7,338 bases of DNA, taken from the NCBI GenBank assembly GCA_003354055.1, contig PIVQ01000354.1, positions 1 through 7,338 on the forward strand. The letters run 5' to 3'. Of this stretch, positions 1 through 6,779 are shown one piece after another. The first letter of the stretch is position 1; each line of letters begins with the position of its first letter. Made by a program: the position numbers and the translations under genes. The DNA is from Desulfobacteraceae bacterium (GTDB taxonomy: Bacteria; Desulfobacterota; Desulfobacteria; Desulfobacterales; Desulfobacteraceae). Below the pieces are notes generated by a model, which worked only from the letters and a program-made list of their open reading frames with translations, did no database searches and was not told where the DNA came from.

Positions 1-1
1 G

Positions 2-118
2 GGTGTAGACATTTCCACTACCGGTAACAAATTCACCTCCACCCTTAGCAGAGAAGAGATGAACGATGCGGTAAGCCGTATCATGCAAACCCATAATATT
101 CGCCTAAAAATCAAATAA
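2..118 (+). CDS. C-terminal end of a small unrecognised protein (partial, cut by left edge)
   Basis: An open frame enters from the left edge and gives 38 residues (GVDIS...NIRLKIK) before the TAA at 116-118; the start lies outside the window. I do not recognise a named family. The fragment aligns without gaps to residues 29-64 of the 65-residue protein encoded at 6881-7078, with about 15 of 36 positions identical. Shared positions include the first Gly, a T-x-G turn, an F-x-S, a D-A-V and the ending H-N-I-R. That similarity is the main reason to call it coding. By comparison the whole protein is probably about 65 residues, a short beta-rich part followed by one helix. It is separated from the transport operon by 115 bases, so it is probably a separate unit. 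Function unknown. Confidence 0.75.
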   Translation, partial: GVDISTTGNKFTSTLSREEMNDAVSRIMQTHNIRLKIK

Positions 119-153
119 TACGTTTTCCTATATTGTTGTTTCAAACTTAAGGA

Positions 154-182
154 TTGCTGAGGTTTGCGACATGGGGTATACC
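154..182 (+). promoter_or_regulatory. Weak sigma70-like promoter candidate for the TRAP operon
   Basis: TTGCTG at 154-159 and TATACC at 177-182 are separated by 17 bases, upstream of the solute-binding protein gene. The -35 matches consensus at only three positions and the -10 at four. The -10 lies inside the 8-bp palindrome GGTATACC (175-182). A transcript starting near 189 would have a leader of about 45 bases. This is the best candidate in the 115-base gap, but it is weak. Confidence 0.25.
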
Positions 183-233
183 AAATTCTGTGTAGTGCTG
201 TATCTTCATTAACCCAAACAGATGAGGTAACCC

Positions 234-1259
234 ATGAAACACGTTCTGCGTATCTTTTGTTTAACATTGGCTGGGGCTGTTCTTTGCCTGTGTATGATCC
301 AGCCGGGATTTGCCGGGAATGAGGAAAGAAAGTATCTTTTAACCACTGCCAGCACCGGCGGCACCTATTATCCGGTGGGTGTGGCCCTGTCCACCCTGGT
401 TAAGGTAAAACTGGAACCCAAGTTTAAAATCGGCATGTCTGCCATCAATTCGGCTGGATCCGGCGAAAACGTCAAGCTTCTCAGGGAAGATGAAGCCCAG
501 TTTGCCATTCTTCAGGGGCTGTACGGATATTGGGCCTGGAACGGCATCGGTCCTGTAAAGTCAGACGGTCCCCAGACCCATCTGCGATCCGTTACCATGC
601 TCTGGCAGAATGTGGAGCAGTTCACCATCCAGTCAAAATATGTGAAAACCGGAACCATTGAGGATCTGGCCCTTGTCAAAGACAAACGGCTGGCCCTGGG
701 CAAAAAGAACTCAGGAACCCTGGGATCCAATACATTTTTACTGACCAACCTGGGATACGATCCCAAAAAAGACTTTAACCTGGTCTATGTGGGATACGGC
801 CCCAGCGCCGATGCCCTTCAAAACGGACAGGTGGTTGCCATGAGCACGCCGGCAGGGGTTCCCACGGCTGCCGTTACCCGGGCTGCGGCCACCATGGGGA
901 AAGATCTTTCCTTTCTGAACTTCACCGATGCCCAGCTTGCGACAGCAGACGGCGGTCTTAACATCTGGACCCGGTATGTCATCCCCCCGTCCACCTACCC
1001 CAAACAGACAAAAGAGATTCAAACCATTGCCCAGCCCAACTTTCTGGCAGTCCGGGCAGATGTGGATGAAGAGGCGGTTTATAAAATCACCAAAACCATT
1101 TATGAAAACCTGGCATTTTTAACGGCCATCCACAAGGCCACCCGGGCAATGGCCCTGGACAAGGCAATTAAAGGCCTGCCCGTCCCCCTGCATCCGGGCG
1201 CACTGCGTTACTTCAAGGAAGCCGGCCTGACTGTTCCCGACAAACTCATCGCCAAATAA
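234..1259 (+). CDS. TAXI family TRAP transporter solute-binding protein
   Basis: This 341-residue protein is the periplasmic substrate-capturing subunit of a TRAP transporter of the TAXI class. Residues 1-27 form a signal peptide: K2 and R6, a hydrophobic core, then GFA before a predicted cut after A27. Cysteines at 18 and 20 do not sit in a lipobox, so a soluble exported protein is expected. The TAXI hallmark TGGTYYPVG is at 41-49, followed by SAGSGENVKLL (73-83) and EAQFAILQG (87-95), typical of the ligand-binding N lobe. Length is near the usual 310-340. GAGGT at 224-228 lies five bases before the ATG. The permease gene follows 46 bases after the stop, so the two should be co-transcribed. 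Known TAXI proteins bind acidic ligands such as glutamate or other carboxylates; the actual ligand cannot be inferred here. Confidence 0.93.
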   Translation: MKHVLRIFCLTLAGAVLCLCMIQPGFAGNEERKYLLTTASTGGTYYPVGVALSTLVKVKLEPKFKIGMSAINSAGSGENVKLLREDEAQFAILQGLYGYWAWNGIGPVKSDGPQTHLRSVTMLWQNVEQFTIQSKYVKTGTIEDLALVKDKRLALGKKNSGTLGSNTFLLTNLGYDPKKDFNLVYVGYGPSADALQNGQVVAMSTPAGVPTAAVTRAAATMGKDLSFLNFTDAQLATADGGLNIWTRYVIPPSTYPKQTKEIQTIAQPNFLAVRADVDEEAVYKITKTIYENLAFLTAIHKATRAMALDKAIKGLPVPLHPGALRYFKEAGLTVPDKLIAK

Positions 1260-1305
1260 TCAGCCTATCGTTTAATTGCCGAAATCAGCGGGGGGAGACA
1301 GCACG

Positions 1306-3387
1306 ATGATCGCAGATCAGGACAACAGCCAAAGAGAAAAAGTTTTGGCCGTGCTCGGGGCAGGGATTGCCCTGGTCCATATTTATTTTAATACTGTCGG
1401 GGTACTGCCCGGGCTGTGGCGGAATGCCATCCATTTTGCCGGGTTTGCCCTGATCTGCCCCCTGGTGTATCCCCTGGCCAAGAGCAAAGACCGTTCGTTC
1501 TTGATCATTCCGGACATTCTTCTCGGCCTGCTGGCTGCATTTTCCGCCATCTATATGATTGCTATGGAAGATGCCATTTATGACCGGGGGGTGAGAATGA
1601 TTCTTCCCGAATGGATATTCGGTGGGATTCTTATTCTGTCTGCCCTTGAACTGACCCGGAGAACCACCGGTATGATCATCCCGGTACTTATCATCCTGAG
1701 CCTTACCTATGTGGGGTGGTGGGGGGATCTTTTGGATGGGATATTCCAATTTCGGAGTATGAATCCGGAAACCATACTGTTCAGAAGCGTATACGGAGAC
1801 GACGGGATCTTCGGAAATATTGCCAGCATCTCCTCCACCTTTGTATTCATGTTTATTCTCTTCGGTGCCTTTTTATTGAGATCCGGGGCGGGTGATTTCG
1901 TCATTGACCTGGCCCGGGCAGCCGCAGGCAGGCTGCCTGGCGGTCCCGGACTTGTGGCCGTTTTTGCCTCCGGCCTGACCGGCACCATCTCAGGTTCCGC
2001 CATTGCCAACACCGCCTCAACCGGCGTGATCACCATTCCCTTAATGAAAAAGGCAGGCTTTCCGGCCAAATTTGCAGCCGGGGTGGAAGCCGCGGCCTCC
2101 ACCGGCGGCCAGATCATGCCGCCCATAATGGGAGCAGGCGCCTTTGTCATGGCCTCCTATACCCAGATCCCCTATACCACCATCATCGCGGTCTCCGTGC
2201 TTCCGGCCATTCTCTACTTTGCCACTGTGGCCTTTTTTGTGGTGCTGGAGGCGAAACGAAGCGGCATACGCCCGGGGGCTCTGGAAGATACTCCCAAAGC
2301 CATGGCTGTGATGCGCCAAGGCGGCCTGCCCTTCCTGCTCCCCATCGGCCTGCTCATCGGTATGCTGATCTACGGGTTTACCCCTTCCTATGCAGCGGCT
2401 ACCGCCATATTGGCCGTGGTTGTCTTTTCCTGGTTTACCCCGAATAAAATCGGCATTAAAGGAACCTTTGAGGCGCTGGCACTGGGATCCAGAAACATGG
2501 TCATGACCGCCATTCTGCTCTGTTCCGTCGGCCTGGTGGTCAATGTCATTGCCACCACAGGCATCGGTACCACCTTTTCCCTGATGATCAACCACTGGGC
2601 AGGGGACAGCCTCATGATCGCCTTTATCCTCATAGCCTTGGCCTCCCTGATTCTGGGCATGGGACTGCCCGTGACCGCCTCATACATCGTTCTGGGCACA
2701 TTATCCGCCCCGGCCCTTTACCACCTGATTGTGGATGGTCAGATCATCCAGTTAATGGTTGACGGCAGCTTTCCGGACCAGGCCAAGGCCCTTTTCATGA
2801 TCATCCAACCTGCGGCCATGGAACTCTTAAGTTCACCCATGACGGAAACAGCAGCCAGGGAACTCCTTGCCCTGGTCCCTCTGGAAATCAAAGCCGGCAT
2901 CCGGGAAACCGTCCTCCCCGGCCCCACCCTGACTTATGCTCTTTTATCCGCCCACATGATCATCTTCTGGCTCAGCCAGGATTCCAATGTGACTCCGCCG
3001 GTCTGCCTTTGCGGATTTACGGCAGCAGCCATTGCCAAGACCCCGCCCATGGCCACCGGACTTGCATCATGGAAAATTGCCAAAGGCCTGTATATTATCC
3101 CGCTGCTCTTTGCCTATACCGCCATTCTCAGCGGCGATCTTTTGACAAAACTTGAAATATTCGGATTTGCCCTTGTGGGACTTTTTGCCCTGGCCTGCGG
3201 ACTTCAGGGATTTCTGATTAGGCAGGCTTCCGTAGGCTTTAGGATCCTTCTTCTGGCAGCAGGTACGGCCATGCTCTGGCCGAATTTGATCCTGATTCAT
3301 CTGGCAGGCCTGATCTTGTTCATCATTCTCTGGACTGTACAAAAAAGACAAATTTCCCTGACGCCCTGTATCCAAGCTAAGAAATAA
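1306..3387 (+). CDS. TRAP transporter permease, fused small and large membrane subunits (DctQM type)
   Basis: A 693-residue inner-membrane protein joins the small (DctQ-like) and large (DctM-like) TRAP subunits, as is usual with TAXI partners. It should import the ligand delivered by the upstream binding protein using an ion gradient. The N-terminal quarter holds about four to six hydrophobic helices. The large-subunit part has GSAIANTASTG (about 230-240), STGGQIMPPIMGAGAF (about 265-280), GMGLP (451-455), and SNVTPP with a following K-T-P-P-M-A-T-G near 560-585, all fused-permease hallmarks. About 65 mainly non-membrane residues (roughly 476-543) lie between two of the last helices. Further hydrophobic segments follow, ending in a basic tail. 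I chose ATG 1306 because GGGGGAG at 1291-1297 sits at proper spacing; a TTG at 1276 would add ten residues but has no ribosome site. Confidence 0.93.
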   Translation: MIADQDNSQREKVLAVLGAGIALVHIYFNTVGVLPGLWRNAIHFAGFALICPLVYPLAKSKDRSFLIIPDILLGLLAAFSAIYMIAMEDAIYDRGVRMILPEWIFGGILILSALELTRRTTGMIIPVLIILSLTYVGWWGDLLDGIFQFRSMNPETILFRSVYGDDGIFGNIASISSTFVFMFILFGAFLLRSGAGDFVIDLARAAAGRLPGGPGLVAVFASGLTGTISGSAIANTASTGVITIPLMKKAGFPAKFAAGVEAAASTGGQIMPPIMGAGAFVMASYTQIPYTTIIAVSVLPAILYFATVAFFVVLEAKRSGIRPGALEDTPKAMAVMRQGGLPFLLPIGLLIGMLIYGFTPSYAAATAILAVVVFSWFTPNKIGIKGTFEALALGSRNMVMTAILLCSVGLVVNVIATTGIGTTFSLMINHWAGDSLMIAFILIALASLILGMGLPVTASYIVLGTLSAPALYHLIVDGQIIQLMVDGSFPDQAKALFMIIQPAAMELLSSPMTETAARELLALVPLEIKAGIRETVLPGPTLTYALLSAHMIIFWLSQDSNVTPPVCLCGFTAAAIAKTPPMATGLASWKIAKGLYIIPLLFAYTAILSGDLLTKLEIFGFALVGLFALACGLQGFLIRQASVGFRILLLAAGTAMLWPNLILIHLAGLILFIILWTVQKRQISLTPCIQAKK

Positions 3388-3396
3388 AGGACATTC

Positions 3397-4164
3397 ATGA
3401 ATAATGCCGTATTAGAATTTCCCTTTGATTCGTACGATATCAGTATACCTGCCATCCTGGACCACATCGGGGCAGACCGGATACTCAATGATCAGGAAAC
3501 CATTTTACTCAAACCCAATCTGGTCAATGACGATCCCTTTCCCGTCACAACCTCCCCTAAGTTCTGCCAGGCCGTGATCGCCTATATCCGGGCCTGTTCA
3601 GATGCACGGATTATTATCGCGGAAGGGTGCGGAGATGCCGTGCTTGAGACTGATGAGGTTTTCAGAAATTTGAAATTTGATCGTCTTGCCCGGGAGATGG
3701 ATGTTGAACTGATGGATCTTAATCATGCATCCCTGGTACGACATACACTTCCGGAAAACACTATTTTCCCTGAATTCTATCTGCCTGAAATCGCAAGCAG
3801 AAGTTTTATCTTTTCCTTGCCTGTGCTCAAGGCCCATTCCCTGGCCAGAATCACAGGCACCCTGAAAAATATGATGGGATTTGCCCCGCCCAAACATTAT
3901 TCCGGCGGCGGCTTCTGGAAAAAGGCGATTTTTCATTCAAAGATGCAAAACTCGCTCATTGAACTGAACCGATATATTGTTCCGGATCTCACCCTCATGG
4001 ATGCCAGTGTGGGCCTGAGTGAATACCACCTTGGAGGCCCGACCTGCAATCCGCCGGTCAACCGCCTTCTGGCAGGATTTGACCCCTTTGGCCTGGACCA
4101 GGCGGCAGCCGGACTTCTGGACCTGAACCCGGACAGTATCCCCCATATACAGCATCCGGAATAA
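3397..4164 (+). CDS. DUF362 domain-containing protein, no ferredoxin domain
   Basis: This 255-residue, probably cytoplasmic protein belongs to the DUF362 family, whose biochemical role is not settled. Visible family blocks are LLKPNLV (37-43), TTSP (51-54), EGCGD (76-80), LPVLKAHSLARITGTLKN (141-158) ending in MMG, LMDASVG (200-206), GGP (213-215), and the end block DPFGLDQAA with LLDLNP (229-245). Many relatives carry a CxxCxxCxxxC iron-sulfur module; here the few cysteines are scattered, so this is the short form. The ATG lies 9 bases after the permease stop, with AAAGGA at 3386-3391 overlapping that stop, so it is very likely translated from the TRAP operon mRNA. That location suggests a job linked to the imported compound, but nothing in the sequence fixes a reaction. 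No terminator was seen after it. Confidence 0.87.
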   Translation: MNNAVLEFPFDSYDISIPAILDHIGADRILNDQETILLKPNLVNDDPFPVTTSPKFCQAVIAYIRACSDARIIIAEGCGDAVLETDEVFRNLKFDRLAREMDVELMDLNHASLVRHTLPENTIFPEFYLPEIASRSFIFSLPVLKAHSLARITGTLKNMMGFAPPKHYSGGGFWKKAIFHSKMQNSLIELNRYIVPDLTLMDASVGLSEYHLGGPTCNPPVNRLLAGFDPFGLDQAAAGLLDLNPDSIPHIQHPE

Positions 4165-4306
4165 GGAGAGTGGACCTCAAATATTCTTGACTATCGCCTT
4201 AATACAAAGCACTATAGTACTTAGACTCATGGATGGTGACTTGGTGATTCTATCAGGTAAAATAAAAAAATAATTTTTAACAGACGAAATATGATAGGAG
4301 AAGGCC

Positions 4307-4684
4307 ATGGATATAAGTAAATCAGATACAACAATATCACCACCGGATACAATCAAACCGACAACCACTTCAAACAGACCCAAGACCGATGCTGATATAA
4401 AAAGCTCAAAATCGATTCAAATTCAGCCAACTGAAGACAAGCAAGAGGACAAGTTTACTGTCGAAGAAATTGAAGACCTGTCCAAGGAACTGAATAGTTA
4501 TATGGATGATCTTCAGACCAACCTGGGATTTTCCATACATGAAAAAATTGATGACCAGGTGATCGTGGAGATAACAGATAGAGAAACCGGTGAGCTTATT
4601 CGACAGATCCCGTCGGAAGAACTGCTCTCAATAAGAGAAAAAATGGCAGAACTGACAGGGCTTCTTTTTGACCAAAGAATATGA
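4307..4684 (+). CDS. flaG: FlaG family flagellar protein
   Basis: This 125-residue protein fits FlaG, a small flagellar protein family linked in other bacteria to filament length or assembly; its mechanism is not firmly known. Residues 1-50 are Thr/Ser/Pro/Lys/Asp-rich and look disordered. Residues 51-70 form a likely helix (VEEIEDLSKELNSYMDDLQ). Residues 74-121 are the conserved domain: GFSIHEKIDDQVIVEITDRETGE, then IRQIPSEE at 98-105 and a last helix ending GLLFDQ. The D-x-x-T-G-E-x-I-R-Q-I-P block is the diagnostic part. There is no signal peptide or membrane segment. AGGAG at 4296-4300 lies six bases before the ATG. Neighbours are a DUF362 gene and a stress-protein gene; the usual partners (flagellin, fliD, fliS) are absent from this window. 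The length is typical. Confidence 0.88.
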   Translation: MDISKSDTTISPPDTIKPTTTSNRPKTDADIKSSKSIQIQPTEDKQEDKFTVEEIEDLSKELNSYMDDLQTNLGFSIHEKIDDQVIVEITDRETGELIRQIPSEELLSIREKMAELTGLLFDQRI

Positions 4685-4762
4685 AGCAAATCCATTTTCG
4701 TACCCACTTACTGTGAAGCACAGGCTTTCAACCGGATTCGATTACCTTCCACTGTTTTTCCC

Positions 4763-4791
4763 TTGACGATATCGGGTATGGGTTTTACAAT
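4763..4791 (+). promoter_or_regulatory. Sigma70-type promoter for the universal stress gene
   Basis: TTGACG (4763-4768) and TACAAT (4786-4791) are separated by exactly 17 bases and each matches consensus at five of six positions. This is the best promoter in the window. Transcription would start near 4798, giving a leader of about 128 bases before the ATG at 4926. It also means the stress gene need not depend on read-through from flaG. Confidence 0.7.
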
Positions 4792-4812
4792 TCAAGACAG
4801 TTGAACCTGAAA

Positions 4813-4826
4813 TGATGTTCACATCA
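4813..4826. promoter_or_regulatory. Operator-like dyad just downstream of the predicted start of transcription
   Basis: TGATGT-TC-ACATCA is a perfect 6+6 inverted repeat around a two-base centre. It lies about 15-28 bases downstream of the predicted start site, where a bound repressor could block transcription. No binding protein can be named. Chance occurrence cannot be excluded. Confidence 0.3.
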
Positions 4827-4887
4827 CATTCCCGTTTTTTACCAGCTATGTTTGCTCAATCATATTTTTCTGAAGACAAAGGGCTGT

Positions 4888-4917
4888 TCCTTTTTTAACC
4901 TATACTAAAAAAAAGGA
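4888..4917 (+). promoter_or_regulatory. Potential stem covering part of the universal stress gene ribosome site
   Basis: TCCTTTTTT (4888-4896) is perfectly complementary to AAAAAAGGA (4909-4917), with a 12-base loop. The right arm includes the first half of the strong AGGAGG ribosome site (4914-4919), which is six bases before the ATG at 4926. In RNA this nine-pair, mostly A-U stem would be weak and could melt easily, a geometry resembling U-rich RNA thermometers. The pairing is seen in the sequence; a regulatory role is inference. Confidence 0.35.
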
Positions 4918-4925
4918 GGAGAAAG

Positions 4926-5903
4926 ATGAGAATTTCCCCGAAACACATTATGTGCGCCATTGATTTTTCAGGGTTTGGCCCGCTGATCATGGAATACGGC
5001 AAGGCACTGGCCCGGGAATTCGAGGCAACCTTAAGCCTCTGCCATATTGTTCAGGATACGGTGATGCTGTCCAGCCATGCCCAGGCCGGTTTTGCCACGG
5101 AAGAAGTCACGGCCCAGCGTCTTGAAGATGCAAAGGAAGCCATTGATCTGCTGGCGGGCGAAGCGGATATGAATGCAAATTCCATAGTGTCACTGGGTCA
5201 TCCTGCAGATGAAATCACACGGATGGCAAAAAAAAACAAGGTTGATCTTGTCATTGCCGCCACCCATGGCGGGTCCGGCATCAAGCGGTTCCTGGTGGGA
5301 TCGGTTACTGACCGTTTGGTCAAAACCCTGGAATGCCCCCTTCTGGTACTCCACTCCGATACAAAGAACCATTCCGGCAGTGTTAATCTGCCCCTGAAGC
5401 GAATCCTGGTTGGATGCGATTTTTCAGAAGGATCTGAGCTGGCCTTTGATTATGCCCTGAGCCTGGCCCAGGAATTCGAGGCGGAACTTCACCTGGTTCA
5501 TGTGATCAAACCCCATAAACAGGTGGAACTGGGATCGGCAGACTATATTAAGATCCAGGAAGGCGATTATCCGGGATGGGACCGGTCTGATTTTCTCCAT
5601 CTCCAGGACAGCGCTGCCGGCGAAGAGTTTGAACGCCGCCAGCGTCTGCTCAACCGCCTGGAACGCCAGCTCAGTAATATGGTGCCCCAGGCCAGCCGGC
5701 ACTGGTGTACCCCGGTTACAAGTCTGCGCAATGGAGAACCCTATCTGGAATTGCTTGACTATGCACAATCCTATAAAATCGACATGATCGTCCTGGGGGT
5801 CCACGGCCACTCCATCTTAGAAAAATTTCTGGTGGGTTCCACCACAGACCGGGTTATCAGCCGGGCAGACTGTCCGGTCATGGCAGTGCGTCAGACCGAA
5901 TGA
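4926..5903 (+). CDS. Universal stress protein with two tandem Usp domains
   Basis: This 325-residue cytoplasmic protein carries two UspA-type domains, roughly residues 4-142 and 156-322, each of the alpha/beta nucleotide-binding fold. Domain 1 starts KHIMCAIDFS and ends CPLLVLHS; domain 2 starts KRILVGCDFSEGS and ends CPVMAVRQ, so they are clear repeats of each other. The ATP-binding signature G-2x-G-9x-G-S/T is intact in domain 2 (G291, G294, G304, S305). In domain 1 the first glycine is alanine (A112, then G115, G125, S126). Domain 2 also has a longer acidic and then Arg/Glu-rich stretch at about 198-250. The ribosome site AGGAGG (4914-4919) and a nearby promoter support an independent unit. 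Tandem Usp proteins usually act in survival under stress or energy limitation; the specific role here is unknown. Confidence 0.94.
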   Translation: MRISPKHIMCAIDFSGFGPLIMEYGKALAREFEATLSLCHIVQDTVMLSSHAQAGFATEEVTAQRLEDAKEAIDLLAGEADMNANSIVSLGHPADEITRMAKKNKVDLVIAATHGGSGIKRFLVGSVTDRLVKTLECPLLVLHSDTKNHSGSVNLPLKRILVGCDFSEGSELAFDYALSLAQEFEAELHLVHVIKPHKQVELGSADYIKIQEGDYPGWDRSDFLHLQDSAAGEEFERRQRLLNRLERQLSNMVPQASRHWCTPVTSLRNGEPYLELLDYAQSYKIDMIVLGVHGHSILEKFLVGSTTDRVISRADCPVMAVRQTE

Positions 5904-5923
5904 ACACTTAATTTTTTACCACT

Positions 5924-5961
5924 TATCCTCCCCCGGGCAGCATCCAGAAAGGGGGAGGATA
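5924..5961. terminator. Strong hairpin between converging genes, possible two-way terminator
   Basis: TATCCTCCCCC (5924-5934) and GGGGGAGGATA (5951-5961) form a perfect 11-bp inverted repeat with a 16-base loop, 20 bases after the stress-protein stop. Position between a plus-strand and a minus-strand gene suits a shared transcription end. Neither side has a clean T run after the stem (GTATTCAAC follows on the plus strand), so it is not a textbook intrinsic terminator. It could instead protect RNA 3' ends. Confidence 0.55.
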
Positions 5962-6013
5962 GTATTCAACAGAAAGTCCTACTTAAACAGTTTATATTAA
6001 TTGCACATAATGT

Positions 6014-6391
6014 TTAACGCATCTGGTGCGATTGGGATCTGTGATTTAAAAAACACGCCGGAACAAGACGTGACAAAACATTTACTTTTCTAAAATATGG
6101 GGTGTATTCTCCGTTGGAAATCCTCTCTTCAATGACCATCCCAAGATAAACACCGACGGAATACCCAACAGCATATGCAATGCAGCAGGCCAGATTATCC
6201 AGATTTTTCATAATATTTGAAATGGCCATGATCCAGATGAACATTTCAAAAAAACTGAGTATGGAGGCTGTCCTCCGCTTGTTTTTTGAAATCAGAACAA
6301 TTCGTATCGTCCCCATGGAAACGTCAAGAATTTTGGCAATAAAAATAAGAAGGGGAAGGGTGATGTGGGCATACATGCTGATTGATTCCAT
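6014..6391 (-). CDS. DUF5698/UPF0316-type membrane protein lacking the C-terminal DUF2179 domain
   Basis: This 125-residue inner-membrane protein matches the N-terminal part of the UPF0316 family (DUF5698 domain). Three membrane segments are visible at about 10-34, 43-61 and 66-88. Family-like blocks are AKILDVSMGTIRIV (19-32), FFEMFIWIMA (47-56), and IAYAVGYSVGVYLG (71-84) followed by IEERIS. Full relatives are usually 170-200 residues, with a soluble DUF2179 domain after this point. Here similarity seems to stop after about residue 94, and 31 unrelated, basic, His/Ser-containing residues lead to the stop. The other two frames downstream close quickly, so a single frameshift does not restore the domain. 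The start is well supported by GGAG (complement of 6400-6403) eight bases before the ATG. It is either a short form or a gene truncated by decay. Function unknown. Confidence 0.75.
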   Translation of the reverse strand: MESISMYAHITLPLLIFIAKILDVSMGTIRIVLISKNKRRTASILSFFEMFIWIMAISNIMKNLDNLACCIAYAVGYSVGVYLGMVIEERISNGEYTPYFRKVNVLSRLVPACFLNHRSQSHQMR

Positions 6392-6430
6392 TGAATGATC
6401 TCCTTTAATTTAATTAATTGCGACTACTTT

Positions 6431-6550
6431 AGGATCGGCTCCAAAATTACTTGATCTTTTGTTTTCAAAATACCCAGTCTTTTAAGGTGTTTTGGAAATA
6501 AGTTTCTGCCCTTCAGGGTATTTAGATCAAGTTATTTTGTAACGATTCCT
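6431..6550. repeat. Imperfect inverted-repeat element of about 120 bp
   Basis: The left arm CCAAAATTACTTGATC (6441-6456) pairs with the right arm GATCAAGTTATTTTGT (6525-6540), 14 of 15 core bases matching. Similarity continues outward (AGGATCG near 6431 against CGATTCCT ending at 6550) and inward (AATACCC at 6469-6475 against GGGTATT at 6516-6522), with about ten extra bases in the left arm. There is no reading frame inside and no clear flanking target duplication. It could be a small non-autonomous mobile element (MITE-like), a structured RNA, or a repeated extragenic element. Confidence 0.55.
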
Positions 6551-6745
6551 TAGCTGACAAACAAGGAATGAAGCTGGACCACCCGGGACTGAATTCGAAA
6601 TTAAAATAAGATAAGGGGAAATACTGAGTTCAAGTTATAGTATGACTAAAAGAAAACCCGTTGACCCAAGACACTCCATAAAAAATTATATTCAAAGAGG
6701 TTAAAAAAACAATCACAGAACTCATCGACAAGTAAAGTTATAACC

Positions 6746-6766
6746 TTGCGCCAATTAAATGCGCAA
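6746..6766. promoter_or_regulatory. Dyad TTGCGC-N9-GCGCAA upstream of the small gene
   Basis: A perfect 6-bp inverted repeat with a nine-base AT-rich spacer stands out because GC-rich arms lie in very AT-rich DNA. Its centre is about 32 bases, or three helical turns, from the centre of the next palindrome. It could be an operator or a small hairpin. Confidence 0.3.
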
Positions 6767-6779
6767 ATAAATTTAAAAG

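Noticed and set aside
1276..1305. TTG start for the permease, adding ten residues
   Set aside because: No ribosome site precedes it, while ATG 1306 has GGGGGAG at good spacing and a more usual N-terminus.
2041..2595. Long minus-strand frame (184 codons) within the permease gene
   Set aside because: It is the complement of a clear membrane protein gene; its His/Gly-rich translation has no ribosome site and no family features.
4187..4218. TTGACT with TATAGT as a promoter for flaG
   Set aside because: The spacing is 20 bases, too long for a normal sigma70 promoter, and no sigma28 or sigma54 pattern was seen either.
4685..4762. Terminator after flaG
   Set aside because: No stem followed by a T run could be found in this stretch; only scattered T-rich sequence is present.
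6180..6398. Plus-strand 72-codon frame over the DUF5698-type gene
   Set aside because: The minus strand encodes recognisable membrane-family blocks with a good ribosome site, so this is a shadow frame.
6642..6735. Short frames MTKRKPVD... and KIIFKEVKK... as a frameshifted small gene
   Set aside because: No ribosome site, the second frame has no start codon and is preceded by a stop, and the DNA is low-complexity and A-rich.
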